Below, one piece after another: positions 1-8,662 of a stretch of DNA of 64,000 bases. How positions within the stretch are numbered: position 1 is the first letter of the stretch; the number at the start of each line of letters is the position of its first letter. The DNA is from Geomobilibacter sp964432205 (GTDB lineage Bacteria; Desulfobacterota; Desulfuromonadia; Geobacterales; DSM-12255). The DNA lies in contig CAYSMK010000013.1 of assembly GCA_964432205.1 (NCBI GenBank), forward strand, positions 62,001-126,000. The letters are read 5' to 3'. Under the pieces are notes generated by a model, which saw nothing but the letters and a program-made list of their open reading frames with translations, made no database searches and had not been told where the DNA came from. A program made the position numbers and the translations under genes.

Positions 1-1004
1 CCGATGATGGTGACGATCACGTCCTCGCGCCCCACGGTCCTGTTCAGCCAGCCGGCCAGGTTGGTCAGGATGTGGGTGTGCTCCAGGGTGGCCACGGCCA
101 GCAGGATGCCGATGAAGAAGACAATGGAGCTCATGTCGATCTGCTTGAGGGCGCGCACCAGGGTCAGGTGCTCCTTGGCCTCCTCATCCTTCTTGCTGTG
201 GATCAGTTCACCGGCCAGCCAGAGTATCCCCAGGCCGAAGAGTATCCCCATGAAGGGGGGGAGATGGGTGATGGTCTTGAAAATGGGGACGCAGACCAGG
301 ATGCCGATCCCCATGGCGAACATGAAGTTCTGCTCAAAGGGGGTGGTTCTGGTGCGATGACCATGCTCTTCGGATTTTACGGGGCTGACCACCTTCTTTC
401 CTTTCAGGAACCAGCTGGTGATGGCCAGCGGCACGACCATGTTGATGATCGAGGCGAGGAAGACCCCCTTCATGATCGCCAGGGTGGTGATCTGGCCGCC
501 GATCCAGAGCATGGTGGTGGTGACGTCGCCGATGGGTGACCAAGCGCCGCCGGCATTGGCGGCGATGACGATGATGCCGGCAAAGAAGAGACGGTCGTCA
601 TGCCGGTCCAGGAGTTTCTTGATCAGCGAGATCATGACGATGGTGGTGGTCAGGTTGTCCAGTACGGCACTCAGGAAAAAGGTGACAATCCCCACCAGCC
701 AGAGCAGCGAGGTCAGGCTGGTGGTCCTGATGCGCGAGGTGATGACATCGAAGCCGTTGTGGGCGTCCACCACCTCGACGATGGTCATGGCCCCCATCAG
801 GAAGAAGACGATCTGGGCCGTTCCCATGAGGGACTCGCCGAGCTGTTCGCTCACCAGGTGGTGATCGCCGGTGGAGAGGGCATAGATCGTCCAGAGCAGG
901 CCGGCGCCTATCAGGGCCGAGGCGGACTTGTTGACCTTGAGCGGGTGCTCCAGGGCAATGGCGGCGTAGGCGATGACAAAGATGATGATGAGAGCGGTGA
1001 GCAT
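1..1004 (-). CDS. nhaD: NhaD-type Na+/H+ antiporter, 3' end off the window
   Basis: This reading frame starts with ATG at 1004 and stays open to the window edge, giving about 334 residues with the C-terminus missing. The protein is very hydrophobic and has the two diagnostic NhaD signatures of the ion transporter superfamily: DNLTTTIVMISLI near residue 120, and NAGGAWSPIGDVTTTMLWI near residue 155. The family exports Na+ in exchange for H+ across the inner membrane. It is the last visible gene of a minus-strand series of small subunit, symporter, small membrane protein and antiporter. An antiporter next to a Na+-coupled symporter would recycle the sodium that enters with substrate (inference). 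A full-length paralogue lies at 21413-22816. The family call is firm; ion specificity is not tested. Confidence 0.9.
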   Translation of the reverse strand, partial: MLTALIIIFVIAYAAIALEHPLKVNKSASALIGAGLLWTIYALSTGDHHLVSEQLGESLMGTAQIVFFLMGAMTIVEVVDAHNGFDVITSRIRTTSLTSLLWLVGIVTFFLSAVLDNLTTTIVMISLIKKLLDRHDDRLFFAGIIVIAANAGGAWSPIGDVTTTMLWIGGQITTLAIMKGVFLASIINMVVPLAITSWFLKGKKVVSPVKSEEHGHRTRTTPFEQNFMFAMGIGILVCVPIFKTITHLPPFMGILFGLGILWLAGELIHSKKDEEAKEHLTLVRALKQIDMSSIVFFIGILLAVATLEHTHILTNLAGWLNRTVGREDVIVTII

Positions 1005-1132
1005 TACGGATTCCCCTGCGCGTATAATGATCTCTAGTGAACTGCTGTATGGCAAATGAGATGTCAGCACAACTCAGACCGAAATCGTTTGTAGCAGGTC
1101 ATGCGTGCTTATTAAAGAAGAATTGACTACCG

Positions 1133-1705
1133 TTACCTGAAATAGCGAAACAATCTGAAGGAATCGTCCCGTTTCGCCGCAGCGTGGCCACTCTTTCGCG
1201 AGGCAAGCTCGTTGCCGCTGGTGTCCGGGATATCTGTTGGAGGCGGGTTTCTCAGGGCGTCCCCGATAATCATGCCGCCGATGCCTCCGTAGAGCAGCGA
1301 AGCCCCTCCGCCGGCAAGAAGGGTGTTGATCTCCGTGCCGATGCCGGCTGCCGTAAAGAGCAGGCCGCTTGTCAGCCCGACACTGCCGAGAGTGATGGCG
1401 CCGAGCCCTTTGCTGCCGGTTCTCTGTGCCGCCCAGCCGCCAACGGCCCAGAGTACGACCGAGTAGACCGCATAACCGCCAATGCCCCAGCGGGCCGAAA
1501 AACTGTCCATAACGCCCGTGAGTTCGACGGCCGACGGTATGACATTGGCGGTTAGGCTCAGGCCGGCAAAACCGCCAAGGATCGTGGCGGCGCTTGAGCG
1601 GAGTTTGATTCCCTTGACGAAGTTGAGGATGGCTGCGTTCGATTTGCGGATCATTTTCAGGATCATGGTCTCTCTGTTCTCCAGCGCGTCAGCCGATACG
1701 GGCAT
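1133..1705 (-). CDS. Small glycine-rich membrane protein of unknown function
   Basis: This 190-residue protein is not recognised. The start at 1705 is chosen because GAAGGAGT lies seven to eight bases upstream; an in-frame ATG at 1774 has no such site. The middle holds three or four hydrophobic, Gly/Ala-rich segments (roughly residues 45-70, 80-105, 110-130 and 135-155). The C-terminus is charged and basic. It sits 82 bp downstream of the Na+/solute symporter and 128 bp upstream of nhaD on the same strand, so it is probably co-transcribed. The context suggests a role linked to ion or acetate transport, but nothing in the sequence proves it. Confidence 0.6.
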   Translation of the reverse strand: MPVSADALENRETMILKMIRKSNAAILNFVKGIKLRSSAATILGGFAGLSLTANVIPSAVELTGVMDSFSARWGIGGYAVYSVVLWAVGGWAAQRTGSKGLGAITLGSVGLTSGLLFTAAGIGTEINTLLAGGGASLLYGGIGGMIIGDALRNPPPTDIPDTSGNELASRKSGHAAAKRDDSFRLFRYFR

Positions 1706-1787
1706 ACAATACTCCTTCACGAGTAAGATGTTCCTTGAACGGCGGCTGCCCCAGTCGGCAGCCGCCGTGAGCATTAGATCCCGTTAC

Positions 1788-3533
1788 TCAGTGTTCCTGG
1801 GCAGGAGGGGCCACCAGCTTGCCGGGGTAACGGAGGCTGCCTACCAGGTCCTGGATCTCCTGCGGCGGTTCCGGCGTGAACTTGCCCACCACCCACATGC
1901 AGATGAAGTTCAGGGCGGCGCCGACGGTGCCGATCCCTTCGGGGGAGATGCCGAACCACCACCCCTTGGCATTATTGGCGGCCGGGTTGATGAACTTGAA
2001 GTAGCTGATGTAGGCGGCAACAAAGACGATACCCACAAACATGCCGGCCAGCGCCCCTTCCTTGTTGGCCTTCTTGTTGAATACCCCCATCAGGATGCAG
2101 GGGAAGAAGGAGGCGGCAGCCAGACCGAAGGCAAAGGCCACCACCTGGGCCACGAAACCTGGCGGATAGATGCCGAACAGACCGGCGATGACAACCGCCA
2201 CACCGGCGCCGCCGCGCGCCCACCAGAGTTCTTCCGATTCCGACATGTTCGGTTTTACCATCCCCTTCATCAGGTCGTGGGAAACAGCGGCGGAGATGAC
2301 CAGCAAGAGCCCCGCCGCGGTGGAGAGTGCGGCTGCCAGACCCCCGGCGCCGACGAGGCCGACGACCCAGTTGGGGAGCTTGGCGATTTCAGGGTTGGCC
2401 AGCACCATGATATCCTGGTCGATCTTGACTTCGTTGGTGCTCTTGGGATCGTCCCACTTCCCCTTGGCGATCTGCATGATGCCGTCGCCGTTCTTGTCCT
2501 TCCAGCCGACCAGCTTGGTCTTTTCCCAGTTCTTGAACCAGGAAGGGGCATTTTCGTATTTGACGTTATGCACGGACTTTACGAAGTTGGTGCGGGCAAA
2601 AACCGCGACTGCCGGAGCAGTTGTGTAGAGGATGGCGATGCAGATCAGCGCATACCCTGCCGAGGAACGGGCATCACGCATCTTGGGCACGGTGAAGAAG
2701 CGGATCAGGATGTGCGGCAGACCGGCAGTGCCGATCATCAGGGACATGGTGATGAACCATACGTCGATCCTCGGCCGTTGACCGGAGGTGTAGTTTGCCA
2801 AGCCAAGATCGTGCTGGATACCGTTCAGAACATCCAGCATGTATTTGCCCTGTGTTGTCGCATCGTTCAGGAGCGTTGCGCCTTGGGCGGTTATTGCCGA
2901 ACCCATTCCCAACTGCGGAATCGGCATACCGGTGAAGTTCATGGAGATGAAGATCGCCGGCACCATGTAGGCCACGATCAGCACGCAGTACTGGGCCACC
3001 TGGGTGTAGGTGATCCCCTTCATCCCGCCCAGGGTCGCATAGAAAAAGACCAGCGCCATGCCGATGATGACTCCCGTGTTGATGCCGACACCCATGAAGC
3101 GGGAGAAGACCACGCCGACGCCGCGCATCTGTCCGGCCACGTAGGTGAAGGAGACGAAGATGGCGCACAGGAGCGAGAGCAGACGGACGGTGTCTGAATA
3201 GTAGCGGTCAGCCATGAACTGGGGGATCGTAAACTTGCCGTATTTGCGCAGGTACGGCCCGAACAGCATGGCCAGGAGGACATAGCCGCCGGTCCACCCC
3301 ATCAGGTAATAGGAGCCGTCACGTCCCAGAAACGAGATAAGGCCGGCCATGGAGATGAAGGAGGCGGCCGACATCCAGTCGGCGCCGGTGGCCATGCCGT
3401 TCATGTAGGCTGGGACCGATTTTTCGGCAACATAGAAGTCGCCGGTCGACTTGGCCCGCGAGGCGTAGGCGATGTAGATATACAGGGAAAAACTGAGCCC
3501 CGTGATTATCCATGTCCAGGTAAGAATGCTCAT
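1788..3533 (-). CDS. Sodium:solute symporter, acetate-permease type (large subunit)
   Basis: This 581-residue protein belongs to the SSS family, in the branch that pairs with a DUF4212 small subunit. About 13 membrane segments are evident. SSS features include the unwound TM1-type segment GADWMSAASFISMAGLISF (residues about 50-68), the GQMRG region (about 134) and the AGLPHILIRFFTVPK region (about 275). A long hydrophilic loop (about residues 320-390) separates two membrane blocks. GAGGAG lies seven bases before the ATG. It follows the small subunit by 58 bp. Related Geobacter proteins are acetate permeases, so acetate or another small carboxylate is the likely substrate, but substrate cannot be read from sequence. 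It is not a close copy of the ActP-like protein at 9861-11837. Confidence 0.88.
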   Translation of the reverse strand: MSILTWTWIITGLSFSLYIYIAYASRAKSTGDFYVAEKSVPAYMNGMATGADWMSAASFISMAGLISFLGRDGSYYLMGWTGGYVLLAMLFGPYLRKYGKFTIPQFMADRYYSDTVRLLSLLCAIFVSFTYVAGQMRGVGVVFSRFMGVGINTGVIIGMALVFFYATLGGMKGITYTQVAQYCVLIVAYMVPAIFISMNFTGMPIPQLGMGSAITAQGATLLNDATTQGKYMLDVLNGIQHDLGLANYTSGQRPRIDVWFITMSLMIGTAGLPHILIRFFTVPKMRDARSSAGYALICIAILYTTAPAVAVFARTNFVKSVHNVKYENAPSWFKNWEKTKLVGWKDKNGDGIMQIAKGKWDDPKSTNEVKIDQDIMVLANPEIAKLPNWVVGLVGAGGLAAALSTAAGLLLVISAAVSHDLMKGMVKPNMSESEELWWARGGAGVAVVIAGLFGIYPPGFVAQVVAFAFGLAAASFFPCILMGVFNKKANKEGALAGMFVGIVFVAAYISYFKFINPAANNAKGWWFGISPEGIGTVGAALNFICMWVVGKFTPEPPQEIQDLVGSLRYPGKLVAPPAQEH

Positions 3534-3591
3534 AGGTTATCTCCTCATGATTTATTGACTGTTCGTGTCAACGGCCGTGCGCTCGGGGGTG

Positions 3592-3858
3592 TCATCCCTC
3601 ATGCACGTCATACTTGATGTCCAGTTTGTTCATCATGTAGACATAGGTCCAGATCAGGATGACGAAGATAACCATTGATCCCTGATTGGCGAACCAGAAG
3701 CCGAGCGGGAAGCCGCCGATCATGTAGGCGTCCAACTGATCAACAATCATGATGCCGCAGACGAATGAGACGAAAAACCAGATGGCGAGGTGAACCGCGA
3801 TGATGACCAGATTCTCCTTCCAGTACGCCTGTAACTCCTTGGTTGCATGAACTGACAT
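3592..3858 (-). CDS. DUF4212 small subunit of the Na+/solute symporter
   Basis: This 88-residue protein has two membrane helices (about residues 17-40 and 55-75) and a charged C-terminus. Its layout and the YWKENLVII start match the DUF4212 family, which is nearly always encoded just upstream of a matching SSS symporter, as here. AGAAGGAGGCACT precedes the ATG, a very good ribosome site. The likely role is assembly or activity of the large subunit (family knowledge; mechanism unknown). The gene lies 88 bp downstream of an IclR regulator on the same strand, so regulator and transporter may share transcripts. Confidence 0.88.
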   Translation of the reverse strand: MSVHATKELQAYWKENLVIIAVHLAIWFFVSFVCGIMIVDQLDAYMIGGFPLGFWFANQGSMVIFVILIWTYVYMMNKLDIKYDVHEG

Positions 3859-3946
3859 AGTGCCTCCTTCTTTTGAATTGTGAAAAAAGCGCGCCCCCGT
3901 GTGCCGATACCGTCGTATCCTCCTTTCCCAGAATGAATGGTCCCAC

Positions 3947-4726
3947 CTACGTCGGACAGAAACCGAACCTTCCCGAAAGAATCTCCGCGCCTTCTTTCAG
4001 GGACGGGATGATTTCCTTTTCCAGCCGGTCCGTCAGCATCCGAAACGAGGGGCCGATGAGCGTGATGGCGCAGACCCCCTTGCCCGCATAATCCCGGACG
4101 GCGACGGCGACACTGATGATCCCTTCGCCCAGTCCGTCGCTGTCAACGGCTACCCCCTTGTCGCGAATCTCCTCCAGTTCCGAGGCAAGAGCTCCCAGAT
4201 CGGGTGCCCCCATCCTTTTTCTGCCTCGCCGGTTCAGGAACCGCTCCAGCATGTCCCGGGAGTCGAGGGCCTTCATGACCTTGCCGGCGGCATTGGTGAA
4301 GAAGGGGAATCTCCTGCCGACCAGCGAAGTTGCCTTCACCTGCTGGTCGCAGTCCACCATGTCGAGGAACAGCACCTCATCATCACGGATCACCGACATG
4401 TAGACCGCTTCGCCATGCTTGCGTGCCAGCTGTTCGATAATGGGATGGGCGAAATTCACTACGCTCGAACTCATCAGGAATTTCTGGCCAAGTGCTATCG
4501 AACTGGCACCGAGTCGATAGATGCCCGCTACTTCATCGCGCTCAGTCAGCCCTGTTTCACAGAGCGTGGCCATAAGACGAAAGACCTTGTTCCGGCTGAG
4601 CTCAACCTGGTCGGCAAGCTGCATCAAGCTGAGACCGGTTTGCTGCTCGGCCAGGATTTCGAGAATTTTGATAGCGTAACTAACCGATTTTACGGTGTAT
4701 TCAGAGTGTTCATGCTTGGTTGGCAT
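3947..4726 (-). CDS. IclR-family transcriptional regulator (copy 1)
   Basis: This 259-residue regulator has an N-terminal winged helix (about residues 10-70, with GLSLMQLADQVELSRNKVFRLM as recognition region) and a C-terminal IclR effector domain (about 85-255, with FLDMVDCDQQVKA and GLGEGIISVAVAV). The start at 4726 has AGGAG seven bases upstream and aligns with the paralogue at 8663-9436; the longer frame to 4786 lacks support. It precedes a Na+/solute symporter pair, so it probably controls carboxylate uptake in response to a small acid (inference). A 19-bp palindrome about 45 bp upstream is a candidate for autoregulation. Confidence 0.9.
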   Translation of the reverse strand: MPTKHEHSEYTVKSVSYAIKILEILAEQQTGLSLMQLADQVELSRNKVFRLMATLCETGLTERDEVAGIYRLGASSIALGQKFLMSSSVVNFAHPIIEQLARKHGEAVYMSVIRDDEVLFLDMVDCDQQVKATSLVGRRFPFFTNAAGKVMKALDSRDMLERFLNRRGRKRMGAPDLGALASELEEIRDKGVAVDSDGLGEGIISVAVAVRDYAGKGVCAITLIGPSFRMLTDRLEKEIIPSLKEGAEILSGRFGFCPT

Positions 4727-4770
4727 CTCTGCACTCCTGACGTCGGTATGATGTTGTGAGCCTGGGTGGA

Positions 4771-4789
4771 CAGGTACGCTTTGCACCTG
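4771..4789 (-). promoter_or_regulatory. Candidate operator upstream of IclR copy 1
   Basis: An imperfect palindrome, CAGGTGC-N5-GTACCTG on the minus strand, is centred about 54 bp before the IclR start codon. A similar GGTGC...GCACC palindrome lies at nearly the same distance before the second iclR gene, at 8596-8615. IclR proteins commonly repress themselves through such sites. Binding is inferred, not shown. Confidence 0.4.
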
Positions 4790-4915
4790 CTACGGCAAAT
4801 AACCCCGTTAGGGTAAAACATGGTTTTTCATTAGAGCCCTGATGACGTCGCAGATCGCTGCCGCGACAGACGGGGTATTCGGGCGCTACGTGTATTAACG
4901 TTGGGTGAGGTCGCG

Positions 4916-5227
4916 TCAGGCTGACGCAGTGAGGAGGTGCGGAGGGGCTCTGCCGTGGGATCGGTCTTTCAGGAATTGCTGAAACGGCTTGAAATGAGGA
5001 GGTTCGCTGAAGCTGCAGATGTCGCCTTCAGCGGCAGGGACGGCGCGTGAGCGGATGTGTCTGCCGGGCGCTGTGCGCTGCTGCACTACGGAAACGGCAC
5101 GCGCCTTTTCGGCATAGTTGCTCCTGACGCAATCCGGCTTGAAGTCCGGGCACCGGTCTCCCGTAAAGGAGAGCGGCGCGGTCAGCACTAGCGCGAAGAT
5201 GATCAGTTTTGCGAAGAAGCACTTCAT
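4916..5227 (-). CDS. Small RAPP-ending membrane-anchored protein, member A
   Basis: This 103-residue protein starts at the ATG at 5227, with GGTGG just upstream; an in-frame GTG at 5236 is also possible. It has one N-terminal hydrophobic helix (about residues 6-23). After it come CPDFKPDC (about 29-36), a KARAV segment, and a C-terminus ending RAPPHLLTASA. The same plan of helix, short P-x-[FL] segment, RAV segment and terminal RAPP recurs in five other small genes in this window (B-F). Its closest partner is D at 23278-23613, which has IPNFQPDC at the matching position. No known domain is recognised. The helix may be a signal peptide or anchor, placing the rest outside the cytoplasm. Function is unknown. 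Confidence 0.55.
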   Translation of the reverse strand: MKCFFAKLIIFALVLTAPLSFTGDRCPDFKPDCVRSNYAEKARAVSVVQQRTAPGRHIRSRAVPAAEGDICSFSEPPHFKPFQQFLKDRSHGRAPPHLLTASA

Positions 5228-5728
5228 GGTTGCCACCGTCGATTTCTGCCAGGGTTGACAAAAGAAAGCCGAATCGATGTAATGATATGATCTCTATAAC
5301 ATGTTTTTACAATAATCAACAATTATTTTATGCAGCCGTTTTATATTTTGAATGCATTTTTTTAACAAGTTGATATTGATATGTTATTGATGGTTATGTA
5401 AACGCAAACATTGTACAAATATACGCCATTGATGCGATTTATTGACCCCCCACAAAAGAGACAGACAGTCTCTGGCTATCTGATTTAATGCGTCAACACT
5501 GGCGTCTGAAGGGGGGAGACATATGGCTAAATAAAACACAAATATAAATTTGTCGGCGCCTCGTTTTGCGCCGATGGCCGTTGAGGTGGTCGCGGCTTGG
5601 CTTTGTAGTTCATTGACGCGGCTTCATTCTCAACTATACTTTATCCGCCCGTGGCAGCCGGGTTGCCGTGTCCGGACAGCTGTCGGTCGCAGGCCGGCTC
5701 CACCGGTGAAACGATATAGGGAGAGGTC
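5228..5728. other. AT-rich divergent intergenic region
   Basis: This 500-bp gap separates the divergent genes for small protein A and the CBS/DUF294 protein. It is clearly more AT-rich than the surroundings, especially 5270-5450. It contains the perfect 8-bp palindrome TTGTACAA at 5411-5418 and the inverted repeat AGAGAC-N5-GTCTCT at 5457-5473. Both are plausible protein-binding sites. No convincing open frame or RNA gene was found. The ribosome site GGGAGAGG of the CBS gene lies at the right edge. Confidence 0.5.
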
Positions 5729-7180
5729 ATGCCCATCATTAATGAGGACAGCTTCTTTTTCATGAAGGTGGACTCCGTCTGTCAGCGGCCGGCAATTACC
5801 TGCTCTCCGGACATGCGGCTGGTCGACATGACGAGGATCATGAAGGAGCACAACGTTTCCGGCATTATTGCCGTTGAAGGCAGGCGGCCGACCGGGATCG
5901 TCTCCCTGCGCGACCTGCGCGACCTGATTGCCGATGCGGCCGCAGACATTGCTGTTCTCACCGTTCGGGATGTCATGAAGTGCGGACTGATCACTATCCG
6001 CCGCAGCGACCATCTCTACAAGGCCATTTTCCTGATGGCCAAGCACAATATTCACCGGTTGGTGATCGTTGACGATGCCGGTCTGCTGTCCGGGGTAATG
6101 ACGGATACCGACCTCCTGCGCATTCAGGCCCGCAGCCCATTGTATCTTGTCCAGGAGATCGAGTCCGCTGCAACGATCGAACAGTTGCGTCTTGTCAACC
6201 GGAAGATGACCGGCATGTTACAGTACGCGATCACGCTCAATGCCGATCCTCAGAGCCTGATCCAGCTCATCACCCACTTCAATGATGCCATCACCCAGCG
6301 CCTCATCGCGGTGCTTGCCGAGCAGGATGGTGTTTCCCTGCCCGAAGGAGCGGCGTATCTCGCTCTGGGAAGCGAGGGGAGAGAAGAGCAGACACTGCGC
6401 ACCGACCAGGATAGCGCCATTGTCTATCGCGACGATCTCCCTCCGGACAGGCTGGCCGAGGTACGTCGTTTTGCCGATGCCATTGTCTCCGGTCTGGCCC
6501 AGGTGGGGGTGCCGCTCTGTCCCGGCAATATGATGGCCAACAATCCTGAATGGTGTCACAGTCTGGCGGAATGGAAGACCTTGATCGAGCAGTGGGTAAC
6601 CACCCCCGGGCCGGACCAGACCCTTCATTTCAGTGTGTTCGAGGATCTGCGCATTCAGCACGGCGACCGGGCTCTCGAAGAGGAACTCCGGCGACACATT
6701 GGTGAAACAGTTCGCGCCAACACCCATTTTTTCCCGAACATGGCGCGAAGCATCATCCGCTTCAAACCGCCGATGGGCATGTTCGGGCGGCTCCTTGTCG
6801 AGCGGCGGGGAGAAGGGCGGGGCAAGATTGACCTTAAAAAGGGGGGGCTATTCGCCCTGACCAGGGGGATCAGCCTGATTGCACTGGAAGAGGGGATCTG
6901 CGGCGGTACTACCTGGAGCAAGTTGGAACGGCTGAGAGTGCATGCCCACATCGCGCCCAGCGATCTGGACGCAGTTGAAGAGGCCTTCACCTTTCTCATC
7001 AATCTGCGCCTGGAAAAACAGTTGCGCTCCCTCGCTGCCGGCGACCTTCCGAGCAATTACGTCGATCCCCTGGTGCTGCGGGAAAAGGATCGGGAACAAC
7101 TGCGTGCAGCATTCAAAGGTGTGACTGCCCTGCTGCATATACTGCAGAACCGTTATCAGTTGAACCTTGTGTCACGATAG
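5729..7180 (+). CDS. CBS-pair / DUF294 nucleotidyltransferase-like protein (copy 1)
   Basis: This 483-residue cytoplasmic protein has two CBS domains (about residues 15-70 and 80-140) that usually bind adenine nucleotides. A DUF294 putative nucleotidyltransferase domain follows (about 150-290). It shows the GlnD-like signature GSEGREEQ...DQD at about 211-225, where the paired aspartates would bind metal. A DUF294 C-terminal helical domain (about 330-480) ends the protein. Such proteins are often encoded beside acetate permeases, and here the gene sits between two such modules. A role in adjusting transport or acetate metabolism to energy state is inferred. A paralogue with the same order lies at 19802-21247. 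GGGAGAGG precedes the ATG. Confidence 0.88.
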   Translation: MPIINEDSFFFMKVDSVCQRPAITCSPDMRLVDMTRIMKEHNVSGIIAVEGRRPTGIVSLRDLRDLIADAAADIAVLTVRDVMKCGLITIRRSDHLYKAIFLMAKHNIHRLVIVDDAGLLSGVMTDTDLLRIQARSPLYLVQEIESAATIEQLRLVNRKMTGMLQYAITLNADPQSLIQLITHFNDAITQRLIAVLAEQDGVSLPEGAAYLALGSEGREEQTLRTDQDSAIVYRDDLPPDRLAEVRRFADAIVSGLAQVGVPLCPGNMMANNPEWCHSLAEWKTLIEQWVTTPGPDQTLHFSVFEDLRIQHGDRALEEELRRHIGETVRANTHFFPNMARSIIRFKPPMGMFGRLLVERRGEGRGKIDLKKGGLFALTRGISLIALEEGICGGTTWSKLERLRVHAHIAPSDLDAVEEAFTFLINLRLEKQLRSLAAGDLPSNYVDPLVLREKDREQLRAAFKGVTALLHILQNRYQLNLVSR

Positions 7181-7222
7181 CCGTTGTTGAACAAAAAGAT
7201 GCGGGAAATAACGGACAGCATC

Positions 7223-7747
7223 TCAAAGCCCCGACCGTCTCTTTCGGGGCAGATTTATTTCAGGAGACAGGATCAGTTGCGGCGGAATCTCTTCAGCCCC
7301 GAGAATCTTCACCAGTTCTTCAACACCCTCAGCTACTCTGGAAAGTTTTTTTCCTGGCAGGTTCTCCAGCCCTCTTACCAGGAACCCTTGTGGTACTTCA
7401 GGCGCCAGGGCCAGCAATTCCCTGCCTTGTTCGGTCAGTGTGATTTCCACGACCCTCCGGTCTTCCCGGGAACGGGTACGTGAGACTAACCCTTTTTTTT
7501 CCAGCCGATCGATCAGCCCGACAACCGTAGCCGGGTGAAGGTACATGCGTCGCGCCAGTTCGGAAGGCTTGATCGGTGAGGCCTCGGCAATCACCTTGAT
7601 TGCCCACAACTGTGGCCCGGTCAATCCCGTTTCCCGCTCAGCCCGCTTGGAGTGCTCGTTAACCACCTGGAAAAAGCGTCTTATGTTGTCGATGATGACA
7701 GCCACCATTTCGGGGGAGCTTCCCGTAACTATTTCTTTTGTTCGCAT
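7223..7747 (-). CDS. MarR-family transcriptional regulator (copy 1)
   Basis: This 174-residue regulator contains the MarR winged helix: GLTGPQLWAIKVI, then SELARRMYLHPATVVGLIDRLEKKGLV and the wing RSREDRRVVEITLT. The start at 7747 follows CAGGA and fits the alignment with the second MarR at 26945-27412; an upstream in-frame ATG at 7807 would add 20 residues. The C-terminal tail after the dimerisation helix is rich in basic residues. The gene converges on the CBS/DUF294 gene, and a hairpin overlaps its last codons. Its ligand and targets are unknown. The two MarR proteins share nearly the same recognition helix, so they may bind similar sites. Confidence 0.88.
   Translation of the reverse strand: MRTKEIVTGSSPEMVAVIIDNIRRFFQVVNEHSKRAERETGLTGPQLWAIKVIAEASPIKPSELARRMYLHPATVVGLIDRLEKKGLVSRTRSREDRRVVEITLTEQGRELLALAPEVPQGFLVRGLENLPGKKLSRVAEGVEELVKILGAEEIPPQLILSPEINLPRKRRSGL
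7228..7250 (+). terminator. Hairpin between convergent genes
   Basis: GCCCCGA and TCGGGGC form a 7-bp GC-rich stem with a 9-base loop. AGATTTATTT follows on the plus strand. It lies 48 bp after the CBS/DUF294 stop and overlaps the 3' end of the convergent MarR gene. The U-rich tail is interrupted, so the terminator is probably moderate in strength. Confidence 0.5.
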
Positions 7748-8113
7748 AATCCTGAGAAAATCCTGTACGTTGAATTCCGATTGCTTGCCAGATGAGGTAA
7801 TTACCACAAAACCCTGACAAAGCCTATGGGAAAGACGGCGTACACTTGACTCGGGACCTGTGGCTTGAACCGAATAATCGTGGGTTTCAGGTAATATGGC
7901 ATGTCATTACATTGTTGGGATGCTGTTCAACAAATACTTTCTGAAAAAACAGTATGTTGAAGATGTATCTGTGAGGTTGAAATTTGTTGTTGCGTAGAAA
8001 ATCAAAACTTGTTATATGTTTACGGAAATTTGTGTATACAAAAGATTTGTGAAGGCATATGGTTTTTTCGCAGCGAAATAGTCTTGCATGATTCAAAAAC
8101 AACACAGGTTTCC
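7748..8113. other. Divergent intergenic region between MarR copy 1 and small protein B
   Basis: No gene was seen in this gap of about 365 bp. The right half is AT-rich and carries TTTGTGTATACAAA at 8029-8042, about 72 bp upstream of the start of protein B. This near-palindrome has the TTTG...CAAA form seen upstream of other RAPP family genes and could be an operator. No clear -35/-10 pair with normal spacing could be assigned. Confidence 0.4.
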
Positions 8114-8437
8114 ATGAACCGAAAGATACTCCTCATAACTATCCTGGTCGCCTCTTCCTTCCTCGTTTTCCTGGGGATGCGGAATCCGTACCTTTCAGGC
8201 GGAAGCGGTCCCAAGCAGCGTCCACGGGCTGTTGTTGAAAATGTTACCAAAGGTTCCCTGGAAGTAGTTCAGCACGTGAAGTTTGAGGCCGCTGGTTCTC
8301 AAGGGTTTTTCTTCGTCGGTGCCTTTCAGTACATAACGCTGTTAGCACCTGCTATAGACTCCTCATTTACGCCATTTATTCCAACTGCAACCCTAGCTGC
8401 CCGCGCTCCACCTTCATGCTTGTCTCTGCATTCCTGA
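8114..8437 (+). CDS. Small RAPP-ending membrane-anchored protein, member B
   Basis: This 107-residue protein starts at ATG 8114 (CAGG upstream); the frame extends to 8009 but aligns with its relatives only from here. It has an N-terminal helix (about residues 4-21), then GMRNPYL, then KQRPRAVVE (about 34-42), a hydrophobic middle, and a C-terminus ending RAPPSCLSLHS. The order of helix, G-[MV]-R-x-P, PRPRAV-like segment and RAPP end groups it with C, E and F. It lies 225 bp upstream of the second iclR gene on the same strand. Function is unknown. A signal-anchored envelope protein is the simplest reading. Confidence 0.55.
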   Translation: MNRKILLITILVASSFLVFLGMRNPYLSGGSGPKQRPRAVVENVTKGSLEVVQHVKFEAAGSQGFFFVGAFQYITLLAPAIDSSFTPFIPTATLAARAPPSCLSLHS

Positions 8438-8595
8438 TCAATCCATTCCTGGTAGCACTCGTGTAGTGCCTCTGACAGCTGCGCCTACCGCTGGTGTTGG
8501 GAGTTTCTGCCGTTTCAGGTAGCGCGCCCTCTAGATGCATCCTGCGCGTTACTTCGAGGCCAGCGACTATAGACTGTACTTGCCGATCGCTATTT

Positions 8596-8615
8596 CGGTG
8601 CGGTTTTACGCACCG
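8596..8615 (+). promoter_or_regulatory. Candidate operator upstream of IclR copy 2
   Basis: CGGTGCG-N6-CGCACCG is a perfect 7-bp inverted repeat centred about 57 bp before the iclR start codon. No U tract follows it, so a DNA-binding site is more likely than a terminator. Its position and arm sequence resemble the palindrome before the first iclR gene (4771-4789). It is a candidate autoregulatory site. Confidence 0.45.
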
Positions 8616-8662
8616 TCGTCACTATACTTCTGGAACTGATGAGAATTGAATGGGGTCCGACA

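Noticed and set aside
1482..3197. 571-codon plus-strand ORF opposite the symporter gene
   Set aside because: It is the antisense shadow of a clear SSS symporter; its product is rich in His, Asp, Gly and Arg with no domain, as expected from reverse-complement GC-rich coding DNA.
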